This document shows positions 54,144 through 62,187 of a stretch of 64,000 nt of DNA, piece by piece. The stretch comes from Paeniglutamicibacter sulfureus (GTDB lineage Bacteria > Actinomycetota > Actinomycetes > Actinomycetales > Micrococcaceae). Every line of letters starts with the position of its first letter. Within the stretch, counting starts at the first letter, position 1. The stretch covers positions 2,480,001 to 2,544,000 of the forward strand of contig NZ_BAAAWO010000001.1 of the NCBI RefSeq assembly GCF_039535115.1, given 5' to 3'. The notes beneath the pieces were generated by a model. That model was given only the letters and a program-made list of their open reading frames with translations, searched no databases and was not told where the DNA came from. The position numbers and the translations under genes were made by a program.

Positions 54144-54533
54144 ATGAGGATCGGACAGCTCGCGGAAGCAACTGGCACGACGACCAAGACCCTGCGGTTC
54201 TACGAGGAGTCGGGGCTACTCCCTCCCGCCGAGCGCCTGGCATCCGGCTATCGGGACTACGCCGAGGATGCCGTGGGGAAGGTCGCATTCATCCACCGCG
54301 GCCAGGCCGCCGGGCTCACCCTCGCCCAGATCCGCCAGATCCTGAAGATCCGCGAGCACGGCCAGACACCGTGCTCGCACGTCCAGGGCCTGCTCGGGCA
54401 GCGCCTCGGGGAACTCGATGCCCAGATCGCCGAACTCCTGGCCCTCCGGGAAACCATTTTCCAGCTCCACGAAAAGGCAAGCAAGCCGGAGCCGGATTCC
54501 TGCTCCTCCGACCAGGTCTGCCGCTACATCTGA
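54144..54533 (+). CDS. merR: MerR mercury-responsive regulator
   Basis: A 129-residue MerR. The N-terminal winged helix (IGQLAEATGTTTKTLRFYEESGLLPPAER) is followed by a dimerisation helix. The Hg(II)-binding cysteines are C77, C120 and C126, nearly the spacing of Tn501 MerR (C82, C117, C126). It represses, and with Hg(II) activates, the overlong-spacer merA promoter it faces. AGGAGG lies about 12 nt before ATG 54144. It is the last gene before the transposon's right end. Confidence 0.93.
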   Translation: MRIGQLAEATGTTTKTLRFYEESGLLPPAERLASGYRDYAEDAVGKVAFIHRGQAAGLTLAQIRQILKIREHGQTPCSHVQGLLGQRLGELDAQIAELLALRETIFQLHEKASKPEPDSCSSDQVCRYI

Positions 54534-54778
54534 TCGATGTCCCACCCCGCTGATTGCGTGCCGCGCGGACGGGAATACCTGCCAGGCGGTAAGGGTGGGC
54601 GCCCATGGACCGCGCATCCCCACGAGGGCTTGGGCGGCTTCATGGTCGCCCGTTGGACTGGCACCGTGGCGGGCCGAAGCACCTTCCGAGGCTTGTGGCT
54701 ACGACATTTAGCGTTGAAAACCACACGCTTCATCAGGCTTACGTCTGTTTGGGGTTTACCCTAACAAGTCATTTGAGG
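54534..54778. other. Spacer between merR and the transposon's right end
   Basis: About 245 bp, GC-rich then AT-rich, with no gene or repeat supported. Confidence 0.4.
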
Positions 54779-54816
54779 CCTAGCGCGCAATTTCACGTCG
54801 TTACTACCGAAACCCC
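54779..54816. repeat. Tn3-family right terminal inverted repeat (38 bp)
   Basis: It ends ...CGAAACCCC at 54816, the complement of the left end. Differences from the left repeat are one internal base and two near the inner end. Confidence 0.9.
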
Positions 54817-54818
54817 GA

Positions 54819-55007
54819 ACCCGCGAGGGCATGCAAATCGCCAAGGCCAAGGGCAGGCTCCGCGGCAAGCAACCCAAGCTCTCCCCCACCCAGGAAAAAC
54901 ACCTCGTCGCCCTCCACCACGGAGGCAAGCACACCAGCGCGGAAATCGCGGAACTGTTCGGAGTCGCACGAAGCACGGTGTACCGGATCGTGCAACGAAC
55001 AACATAG
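54819..55007 (+). pseudogene. 3' remnant of a serine recombinase gene cut by the transposon
   Basis: 63 codons starting TREGMQIAKAKGRLRGKQPKL and ending RIVQRTT. They align without gaps to the last third of the intact recombinase at 26975-27553, with nearly identical protein and roughly nine of ten bases shared. The catalytic N-terminal two thirds are absent; the Tn3 right end sits directly at the break. The missing 5' part is not at the left end of the transposon. Confidence 0.88.
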
Positions 55008-55045
55008 AGAGCAATCGTTCGCCTGTATACGGCGAGCCAACGTGA

Positions 55046-57289
55046 CTAGCTGTCGAGAACCAAACGCTGGGCGCGTTCCGCGAGATCCGGGAAGTTCTCT
55101 ACCAGTCCCAACTCCGCTTTGTCGAGCAGCTCCTTTACTACGTTTTTCGCTTGAATCGTCTCGCCGATTTGGACAAGACCTGATGCATAGTCGAGCATCA
55201 TTGATGCGGCGAGACGATACGACATCGTCTCAGGTGACGATGAATTCAACTGATCCCAGAGTACTGCGACTCCTTCTGCAGGGTGCCCGGAGTCGATCAA
55301 CAGGGCGCCTCGCTCAGCTGAAATATGGGGAAGGAGATCAATGATGTCTTGGTCTTGGTCAGAGTTTGTGGCATCTCGCTGAGCCCTTTCCAATACAACC
55401 ATCGCTTCATGAGACATCCCAGACGACGCGAGAGCGCGAGCCTGTAGCAGGGAGAGCCCTACTCGTTCCGCAAGTGACCAGGGGCCCGCGGACTCCAGGA
55501 GTAGCTGAAACATTGCTACTGCGTCGCCAGGCTTGCCTTGGTCATAAAGAGTCTCCGCTACACGCCTTCCGACTTCCAAACGAGCGAAATCTGTCGATGC
55601 GCGGTCAGTTCGTGTGAGCCAGTCGCGGATTAGATCTAGGGTGGCTTCGGTCTCCACAATGGGACGGTTAGATAGTTTGGTGTCTTTTCGCGAACGCGTC
55701 GAAAGCACTGTCAATTCCTTCACAAACATTGCTCCACGCGCAGCCAAGAACTTCCCAACATCATCCCATGCATCGGATTTGAGGGGTGGAAGAATCTGGC
55801 TTTTCAGAAACTCATCTACTTGTTTTTCGTCCAGCAGCTGTAGCTGTTCGTAAGTTTCTCGAAGGGTTTGTTCGCGAAGTCGTTTCTCAGTTCGCGCACT
55901 ACCGAGAATGACACCCAAAGCTCGATCGGGTGAGGCTTCGTCGGACCCCCCCAGAATTGAGAATGCACGTGACCATTCAGGGGACACAGATATTGCTATA
56001 AGCCCATCGGGGTAGTCGGAAGGGAATCGTCTTCTGATCATTGCTTGCAGCGTCAGGTAGATGCTGGAGTTTGCACGTTTGGTTGCGCTCACCAGATTCA
56101 ATCCGTCAGCGTTTGTTAAGATGGCGTTTTCCCCCCGGGCTGCTCGTACCAGAAGGCGATACTCGGAGACGACGCGTGTGTTTACCGCAGCGTTGAACCG
56201 CTCAGTCAACCCTCGTGAAAACACCCAGTGTAGGAGCATGTCTTCTAGCGTCGCGTCGAGCCCGCCAAGGTCATAAGCTGCTCCGGCGAGGGCGAGAAGT
56301 ATCCCGCGATGTGGGAGCTGGGCGGAGTTTAAGATGCCCGCTCGGTCGGTCAAGAACCTCGCAGCGGACTCAATCGCTTTGATGGCTTTTGTCCATGAAT
56401 TCCAGAGCACTTCTGCATCGATGCTCAGAAGTCCGGACCTTCTTGTATTGCCTAGCTGAACCATCGCTACCAGTTCGGCAGCTATAAGGGGGTCATTGGG
56501 GGAAAAATTACGCAATATTGGTCTGTCGGCGACCTCCGATTCCCAGACGGCTCTTAAGTTGTGACCATCTTTATAGACGTGAGCAACGACCAGATCGAAT
56601 GTGTCGAGCGAGAGTCCGGCTGTATTGAGTTTTTCGAAGATCATTGCCACAGAGGAGAGGGGCATGTCGGCCGGCAGGATGCTGCAGGGGAACTGAAACC
56701 TGCGCGCTCCAGCGAGCAAATCTACCCATAGCCTATTTACATGGTCATATGAATCTTGTCTCGCACTCAACGGTTCGAAAATTACTGATGGAGCTTGATC
56801 CCGCCAACGCTGGAAGTTTGCAGGGCTACGAAGAGCCGACAGCGGCACTAACAGCTTGGTTTGGTCAGGGTGTGCGCTTCCCGCGCGGCGGACAAAAGCG
56901 TCTTCAATGTCGCCGCGCGCGTATCCTTCCTCAAATTTCTCGACGTCCAGATACCAAGCTGGTTCATTCTTGCTGCTAGTCAATCCAAAAGCTTGTGCGA
57001 GCGCGGTGGCACGCTGCTGTCCATCAAGGATGAGATGCCTGAAACCAGTGGAAGTGTTGGCTGACAGCCCTTCCAAGGAGCGGACAGCGAAGAAGTCTGT
57101 CGGTGGAGCCTCCATCAGCAGAATCAGACCTGCGGGCCACCCCATAAAGACAGTGGCTAAGAGGCTCCGCACTTGATCCGTACCCCAGCTGAATGGACGC
57201 TGGAAGTCAGGTAATCCAAATGCACCTGCTTCAATCAGCTGCAATACATCATCGAGAGCGAGGTCTCGTCTAATAGGCGAGGCGTGCAT
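55046..57289 (-). CDS. DUF262 (GmrSD-N/ParB-like) protein with helical-repeat C-terminus
   Basis: A 747-residue protein. The N-terminal DUF262 signature is LPDFQRPFSW (residues 26-35) and LILDGQQRATAL (86-97); these acidic/Gln motifs form the ParB-like nucleotide-binding site of GmrS-type enzymes. FEKLNTAGLSLDTFDL is near 215. There is no GmrD HNH motif; the last about 220 residues are TPR-like helical repeats (ARLEVGRRVAETLYDQGKPGDAV, LQARALASSGMSHEAMVVLERA). The start overlaps the stop of the membrane-protein gene by one base (TGATG). G+C is lower than in neighbouring genes. It is probably a defence or regulatory protein; the exact role is unknown. Confidence 0.8.
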   Translation of the reverse strand: MHASPIRRDLALDDVLQLIEAGAFGLPDFQRPFSWGTDQVRSLLATVFMGWPAGLILLMEAPPTDFFAVRSLEGLSANTSTGFRHLILDGQQRATALAQAFGLTSSKNEPAWYLDVEKFEEGYARGDIEDAFVRRAGSAHPDQTKLLVPLSALRSPANFQRWRDQAPSVIFEPLSARQDSYDHVNRLWVDLLAGARRFQFPCSILPADMPLSSVAMIFEKLNTAGLSLDTFDLVVAHVYKDGHNLRAVWESEVADRPILRNFSPNDPLIAAELVAMVQLGNTRRSGLLSIDAEVLWNSWTKAIKAIESAARFLTDRAGILNSAQLPHRGILLALAGAAYDLGGLDATLEDMLLHWVFSRGLTERFNAAVNTRVVSEYRLLVRAARGENAILTNADGLNLVSATKRANSSIYLTLQAMIRRRFPSDYPDGLIAISVSPEWSRAFSILGGSDEASPDRALGVILGSARTEKRLREQTLRETYEQLQLLDEKQVDEFLKSQILPPLKSDAWDDVGKFLAARGAMFVKELTVLSTRSRKDTKLSNRPIVETEATLDLIRDWLTRTDRASTDFARLEVGRRVAETLYDQGKPGDAVAMFQLLLESAGPWSLAERVGLSLLQARALASSGMSHEAMVVLERAQRDATNSDQDQDIIDLLPHISAERGALLIDSGHPAEGVAVLWDQLNSSSPETMSYRLAASMMLDYASGLVQIGETIQAKNVVKELLDKAELGLVENFPDLAERAQRLVLDS

Positions 57290-58194
57290 CAGGTGCCCTC
57301 AGTTTCTACGGCGGTGACATCCTCCCGCTGGATCTCAGTCGGAAGGTTAGGAGTAGAGAGAGGAAGAATCTGTTCGGGCGTGCGCTGGTCGGGTTGAGTT
57401 CCAGCGACCGGGGCGGCGTTGAGCTGCCGAATGGCGCTCTGGAGCCAGCCGATTGTCGCTTTCGCCGCTTTACTCCGATAGATATAGGCAATGTTGTTTA
57501 TGGCGCTATTGCCTTTAGGAGGGCTCGCGTAAATAACGGCAGAGGTATCAGAAACGATGAAGCCCGATTGCGGATATCCTCCGTAATAGAAGACTTCGAG
57601 AGTGCTGTTATTGCTATTCGCGTCTTGTGATTCCCAATATTGCATGTATTGATTGAACTTCGCCGAACAGTGTTCTGCAGTTGCCAGCTGCGGATCGCCA
57701 TCCACGACGGCTTCAAGCAAGCGCCCATACTTGATAGGTTCAGGGAGATAGATTCGGCATGTTATTTGACGTTCTTGCACGAGTCGTATTAGCCAAGTGA
57801 AGTTATTGTCATGCCAAGTCAATGGATGAGATGGCACTATGTCTAGTTTGTTAGATGCACCAAATATCTCTTTCAAACTCACGGAGTCAGGATCTAAGGT
57901 CGCATCCGTAATGCCAGCATTTAATAGCCGGTAATCAATCTGAGACCCCTGCTGAATATCGCGAACGAGGGCTCGCTTGAGGAACGCCTCGTACAGCACG
58001 CCTAGGATGCCAGCGCTGATGACGGTCGTGCTGATGCCGGACCAGAATGTTGCCCACACGCCGCTATCGAGAGACGAGGCAATCCACAACATGATCATCC
58101 CAGGGATGACGGTGCATAGACCCACGACGATCGAACGTACCACGAAACGAGAGTCTTCCCAGTCCTGATGCGAGGGGGACGCCGTTGCTCCCAA
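57289..58194 (-). CDS. Two-helix membrane-anchored protein coupled to DUF262
   Basis: A 301-residue protein. Two membrane helices lie near the N-terminus (about residues 22-42, IVVGLCTVIPGMIMLWIA, and 50-72, FWSGISTTVISAGILGVLYEAFL). A cytoplasmic domain of about 200 residues follows, with KLDIVPSHPLTWHDNNFTWLIRL, RIYLPEP and SGFIVSDTSAVIYASPP, a pattern reminiscent of PLD-fold sensor domains but without an HKD motif. TTG 58194 is chosen because AAGGAG lies 5 nt upstream; the longer open frame has no ribosome-binding site. It is translationally coupled to the DUF262 gene and not recognised as a named family. Confidence 0.7.
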   Translation of the reverse strand: MGATASPSHQDWEDSRFVVRSIVVGLCTVIPGMIMLWIASSLDSGVWATFWSGISTTVISAGILGVLYEAFLKRALVRDIQQGSQIDYRLLNAGITDATLDPDSVSLKEIFGASNKLDIVPSHPLTWHDNNFTWLIRLVQERQITCRIYLPEPIKYGRLLEAVVDGDPQLATAEHCSAKFNQYMQYWESQDANSNNSTLEVFYYGGYPQSGFIVSDTSAVIYASPPKGNSAINNIAYIYRSKAAKATIGWLQSAIRQLNAAPVAGTQPDQRTPEQILPLSTPNLPTEIQREDVTAVETEGT

Positions 58195-58531
58195 ATCAGC
58201 TCCTTTTTGGCACTCGTAATGTCGGAGCCGGCTCGTGCGTATGGTTCCACAATGGTACCGTCTCGCTGACTGATTGCCTGATATGCCGTTGCAGCGTTCC
58301 AATAGTGGGTGGAAGCGGGGCCGCTACACCGGAAGTCCGGGGAGCCAGGTGAGGATGAGTTATCGGCCGAACTTTCCTGTTGCTCGTTTCGACTCCCCCC
58401 AGGTCGAACTGGTTGATTCTCCTTCGATTCCAATGAATTTCTTCGCATTCTTGACCGTTTCAGAGACAAGCCTGCTCGGTTCCCTGGTCCTGGATTAGAT
58501 AAGTGTCGGGGGTCCACGACAGAATGGATCC
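58195..58531. promoter_or_regulatory. Divergent intergenic region, membrane-protein gene / methyltransferase
   Basis: About 340 bp without a supportable gene. It should hold promoters for both divergent units. I saw no clear palindrome or controller (C-protein) box. Confidence 0.4.
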
Positions 58532-60199
58532 ATGCTTGAGTCCGTCCTGTCCCATCCCACCGATACAGCGGACCTCCGTAAGGCCCGCGGGGCATTTTTC
58601 ACTCCCCCGGCCATCACACGTTTCATCGCCAACTGGGCGATCCGTGACCCACAGGACCGGCTCTTGGAACCATCGGCCGGGGACGCCGCTTTCATGGTTG
58701 AAGCCGTACGCCGCCTGGGTGAGCTCGATCCTTCCCCGGAAACCAATCCGGTCGTGGAGGGTGTTGAGATCCATGCCCACAGCGCACAAGTGGCCAACGC
58801 CCGGGTCCTCGAAGCAGGCGGGACCCCCCGCATCACCGTGAGCGACTTCTTCCTGGTGGAACCACGCCAGGACTTTTCCGCGGTCATCGGCAATCCACCA
58901 TATATCCGCTACCAAGACTTCCGGGGTGAGTCCCGCGCCCGCTCACGCGCCGCGGCACTGAAGGCCGGGGTCGCACTGACCGGCCTTGCCTCAAGCTGGG
59001 CGGCGTTTACAGTGCATTCCGCTCTTTTCCTGAAGGACGGGGGAAGGCTCGGTCTGGTCCTGCCGGCAGAGCTCCTGAGCGTGAACTACGCCTCCGTGGT
59101 GCGGCGTTTCCTCTTTGACCGGTTCCGTCGCGTGGAACTTGTCTTGTTTGAGGAACAGGTGTTCCCGGAAGCCGAGGCCGACGTTGTCCTGCTCCTGGCG
59201 GAGGGTTTCAATGAAGGGCCCACTGACGCAGCCATTATCCGCCAGGTCCAAAATGCCGAGGACCTGCTTTCGGACACCGTCGGAAAACGCTGGGCACCGG
59301 TGGATCCTGCGGGTAAATGGACGGCCAGCATGGTCGGCAGCGCCGCACTGGAGCCCCTCGCCGCTCTGCGGTCCGCTGGAAACTTCACCATGTTGGAACA
59401 GTGGGGGGATACGACACTGGGAATGGTCACCGGAAACAACGGCTATTTCACCCTTTCCCCTGCCAGGGTCAAAGAACTGGGCATCCCCCGCCGAGACCTC
59501 CTGCGCCTCTCGCCCCCCGGCAGCACCCACCTGCGGGGCCTGTCGTTGAGCGCCGACATGCTCACACGCCTCGGGGCGGCAGGAAAGTCCACGTACCTTT
59601 TCCGCCCGGAGGGAAATCCCTCGCCGGCCTCGGCCGCTTACATTGAGGCCGGGCACACCGCCGGCGTCGACCGGGCCTACAAATGCCGGGTCAGGACCCC
59701 CTGGTACAAAGTGCCCCTGGTCAAACCCGCCGACCTCATGCTGACTTGCATGAACGCTGACACTGCCCGCTTGACCACGAACGAAGCCCACGCTCATCAT
59801 TTGAACTCCGTTCACGGGGTATACCTGAAGCCCGAGCTCCAGGACCTGGGCCGGGAACTGCTTCCCGTGGCCAGCCTGAACTCCGCCACCCTGCTGAGCG
59901 CCGAAATGGTCGGTCGCTCCTACGGCGGGGGCATCCTCAAACTCGAGCCACGCGAAGCGGACGTGTGGTTCATGCCCTCCGCCACCCTGGTGGCTGAACG
60001 TGCCGACGCCTTGCGTTCAGTCCGCGAACAGGTGGCCCGGCTACTGCAAAACGGGAAACTGCTCGATGCCGTCGCCCTGGTGGACCAAGCGCTGCTGCTC
60101 AACAATGGCTTGTTGTCCCAGGACGAGCTTGACGGAATTCGATCCGCCCACCACACCCTTTCCGAACGACGCGTAACGAGGTCCAAAAGTGGCAGCTAG
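58532..60199 (+). CDS. N6-adenine DNA methyltransferase (type II restriction-modification)
   Basis: A 555-residue gamma-type adenine methyltransferase. RKARGAFFTPPAITRFIA is at residues 16-33. The SAM-binding motif I is LLEPSAGDAAFM at 44-55, and the catalytic motif IV is IGNPPYIRYQDF at 119-130 (NPPY). A long C-terminal target-recognition region follows. It modifies adenine at an unknown site to protect host DNA. It overlaps the following endonuclease gene by 11 bp. It is high in G+C, unlike the DUF262 operon to its left. Confidence 0.9.
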   Translation: MLESVLSHPTDTADLRKARGAFFTPPAITRFIANWAIRDPQDRLLEPSAGDAAFMVEAVRRLGELDPSPETNPVVEGVEIHAHSAQVANARVLEAGGTPRITVSDFFLVEPRQDFSAVIGNPPYIRYQDFRGESRARSRAAALKAGVALTGLASSWAAFTVHSALFLKDGGRLGLVLPAELLSVNYASVVRRFLFDRFRRVELVLFEEQVFPEAEADVVLLLAEGFNEGPTDAAIIRQVQNAEDLLSDTVGKRWAPVDPAGKWTASMVGSAALEPLAALRSAGNFTMLEQWGDTTLGMVTGNNGYFTLSPARVKELGIPRRDLLRLSPPGSTHLRGLSLSADMLTRLGAAGKSTYLFRPEGNPSPASAAYIEAGHTAGVDRAYKCRVRTPWYKVPLVKPADLMLTCMNADTARLTTNEAHAHHLNSVHGVYLKPELQDLGRELLPVASLNSATLLSAEMVGRSYGGGILKLEPREADVWFMPSATLVAERADALRSVREQVARLLQNGKLLDAVALVDQALLLNNGLLSQDELDGIRSAHHTLSERRVTRSKSGS

Positions 60200-61241
60200 C
60201 CCGAGCATGAAAACCACCGCCTGGGCACTGTTCGACCGGATCGTCGCAGATGCGGCGCCCGAGGGTATCCATTCGAACCCCTGGCTCCGCACGGGCCCCA
60301 AGGAACTGGTCTACCAACCCGACTTCGCCACCCTGAAGCTCCTGCTCGCCGTACCCCTCTATCTAAAGGCGGTGACCCAAAGCGGCATCCCCGCACTGTC
60401 CCTGGATGTGTGGGTCTCCTATGAACTGCGCCGGGCAGGCTTTGACAAGGACGCCACTTGGCCGCGGGCCGAGCACCCCCGCATCATGCCCAAAGCGATC
60501 GCAAACCTGCTCGCGGCATTGCCTGTCGCCGAACGGCAAAAAATACAGCAGCGCCTGAGCCGAAAGACCGCCACGAAGGGCGTTGTTTCGGCCAGCGCCA
60601 ACATCCTGGGCAAGAACTACTTCAAGCAAGTCGATGTGCTCATGTCGGATTGGGACACCGGCCCCGAAGTACTCATCAGCACCAAGCGGATGGACTCCAG
60701 CTTTGGAAAGAACGCCGCCAACCGCGTCGAGGAAAGCTACGGGGATGCCAAGAACCTTCGGCTAAGGCATCCGCTGGCAGCACTCGGTTTTGTGTATGGA
60801 CTCCGCTCCACCATCCTGGATGAAGCCCCCGACACGGCGGAATGGATCATCGACCTGCTCCACAAACTGGGCAACGAGGACGACGCCTACCACGCCGTTG
60901 GTCTCCTCATGATCGACTACAGCAATGACGTAGCCGTACCCGAGGGACACGACAATGCAGATGAAGGCGACGATCCACTGGTCGCAGCCGGCGTGCAGGA
61001 AGAAGACGAACCCGAGGCGCCCGAGTCCACGGATGCTTTCAATGCCGAAGAAATCCTTGCCAAGATCCCCCCGGTAAACCTGCTCTTTGATGAACGTGCG
61101 GAAGACATCCATCCGGCCCGCTTCATGGCCACGATGGTCCAGCGCGTGCTTGCCACCACCCCGGTCAACCGGCACAAGGAAGCCCGGCGACGCATGAAAG
61201 ATGCACCTCTTGAAACAGCGAAGGCCGACATCCCTAGCTAA
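60189..61241 (+). CDS. Probable type II restriction endonuclease
   Basis: A 350-residue protein paired with the methyltransferase gene. A PD-(D/E)xK-like centre can be read around residues 148-170 (QVDVLMSDWDTGPEVLISTKRM: D then E-x-L-I-S-T-K). The start is taken as GTG 60189 because GAGG lies 7 nt upstream; ATG 60207 is possible. An acidic, low-complexity segment (residues about 257-285) separates the nuclease part from a helical tail. I do not recognise the specificity family; the call rests mainly on the operon with the methyltransferase. Confidence 0.75.
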   Translation: MAASPSMKTTAWALFDRIVADAAPEGIHSNPWLRTGPKELVYQPDFATLKLLLAVPLYLKAVTQSGIPALSLDVWVSYELRRAGFDKDATWPRAEHPRIMPKAIANLLAALPVAERQKIQQRLSRKTATKGVVSASANILGKNYFKQVDVLMSDWDTGPEVLISTKRMDSSFGKNAANRVEESYGDAKNLRLRHPLAALGFVYGLRSTILDEAPDTAEWIIDLLHKLGNEDDAYHAVGLLMIDYSNDVAVPEGHDNADEGDDPLVAAGVQEEDEPEAPESTDAFNAEEILAKIPPVNLLFDERAEDIHPARFMATMVQRVLATTPVNRHKEARRRMKDAPLETAKADIPS

Positions 61242-61422
61242 GCGTTCTGGCAAGACATTTCGCCCAGGAACACCGGGGAATCCGAAGCCAACATAGCTGT
61301 CCGGGCTGGACCCCACTCATCCGGCTCACATTAGTGCACGCCTCCGGGCGAACGCTACAACTTGCCGGAGCGGTCCGCCCTGGGAATGGGCATTAACGCT
61401 TTGGTTCGGCTGAAACCATGGG

Positions 61423-62010
61423 TTAGAGACGCAGGGCTTCCCTAATGCGCACCCGGGCAGCAGAGTACGCTTGTGTGCCGTCGTCATCAATCGCCTGCAC
61501 CCGGATCACCGGCGGCCTGCCCATGGCCGGTGCCGACAGGTCCCTCAGCGAGTCGTAGTAGGCCCGTTGCCGGGCGCGGCCAGCCAACCCGGGAAAGCCC
61601 TTCGCTACTTTGGTCGCATGAAATTTGTCCGCCCACCCCGAGGTCAACCGGCACAGCTCCCGGTACTCAGTAAGGTCAAATCCCACCGGAGCACCGGAGG
61701 GGTAATGATTCAAGGCCGTCAGCCGGTGGCTCGTGAAGTGTTGATGCTCATCGACTTCAATGATTGTGCCGGTAGGTTCATGCAGCAGGTCACCAAACAG
61801 AGCCTTGGCGCTTGACGCGGCATAGGCGGCCGCGTCACCTCCCAGGGCCAATAGAATCCCATGGAGCGGCCCGGCCGCGGAGTGAGCGTGATCGGGCAGC
61901 CCGAAGTGCCCCTTTTGATTAATCCACGGAAAGCGGTAGTTGCTGGTCAGCGCTATACCGTCGGCCAACGCTGCCGCTTTGAATGCGTTCTCCGTGTCGC
62001 CCCGTGCCAT
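61423..62010 (-). CDS. Hypothetical protein with acidic/His nuclease-like motif
   Basis: 195 residues from ATG 62010 (MARGDTENAF). The most conserved-looking stretch is TIIEVDEHQHFTSHRL (residues about 90-105), then YRELCRLTSGWADKFHATKVAKGFPG and PPVIRVQAIDDDG. Closely spaced E-x-D-E-H-x-H residues suggest a metal-dependent nuclease-like centre. It resembles an uncharacterised actinobacterial family (possibly DUF7255; unsure). It lies just right of the restriction-modification pair, on the opposite strand, so it may belong to the same island. No good ribosome-binding site is seen. Confidence 0.6.
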   Translation of the reverse strand: MARGDTENAFKAAALADGIALTSNYRFPWINQKGHFGLPDHAHSAAGPLHGILLALGGDAAAYAASSAKALFGDLLHEPTGTIIEVDEHQHFTSHRLTALNHYPSGAPVGFDLTEYRELCRLTSGWADKFHATKVAKGFPGLAGRARQRAYYDSLRDLSAPAMGRPPVIRVQAIDDDGTQAYSAARVRIREALRL

Positions 62011-62187
62011 GGAAACAGCGTACCCGACCCATCCACTTCGCCGTGTGGTTAGTGGCAACAAAATCCCACGCCAGATCCTAGGCTGGTTTCTGGGACTAAC
62101 CCGCGGCGCCAGGATCCACGTCTTCGTGAACCCTCCCGAAAACCATGTCGCCACATTGCGGGATGCCCGTTCACGGCAGCTTTCCGA

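Larger units (their letters stand above)
42966..54816. mobile_element. Tn3-family transposon carrying metal ATPase, oxidative-folding and mercury-resistance genes
   Basis: An 11,851-bp element bounded by 38-bp inverted repeats that start GGGGTTTCGG and match at 35 of 38 positions. The cargo, left to right, is tnpA, tnpR (convergent), a CmtR-like regulator, a P1B metal ATPase, lspA, a DsbA-like gene, a VKOR-like gene, merB, merA (leftward) and merR. The 5 bp outside the left end (ATTCC) and right end (GAACC) do not match, so there is no target duplication. An end has probably been rearranged since insertion. Immediately right lies a truncated recombinase gene. Confidence 0.88.

Noticed and set aside
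54605..54818. Open frame joining the transposon end to the recombinase remnant as one gene
   Set aside because: Residues before 54819 are encoded by the terminal repeat and spacer; only the part after it matches the recombinase family.
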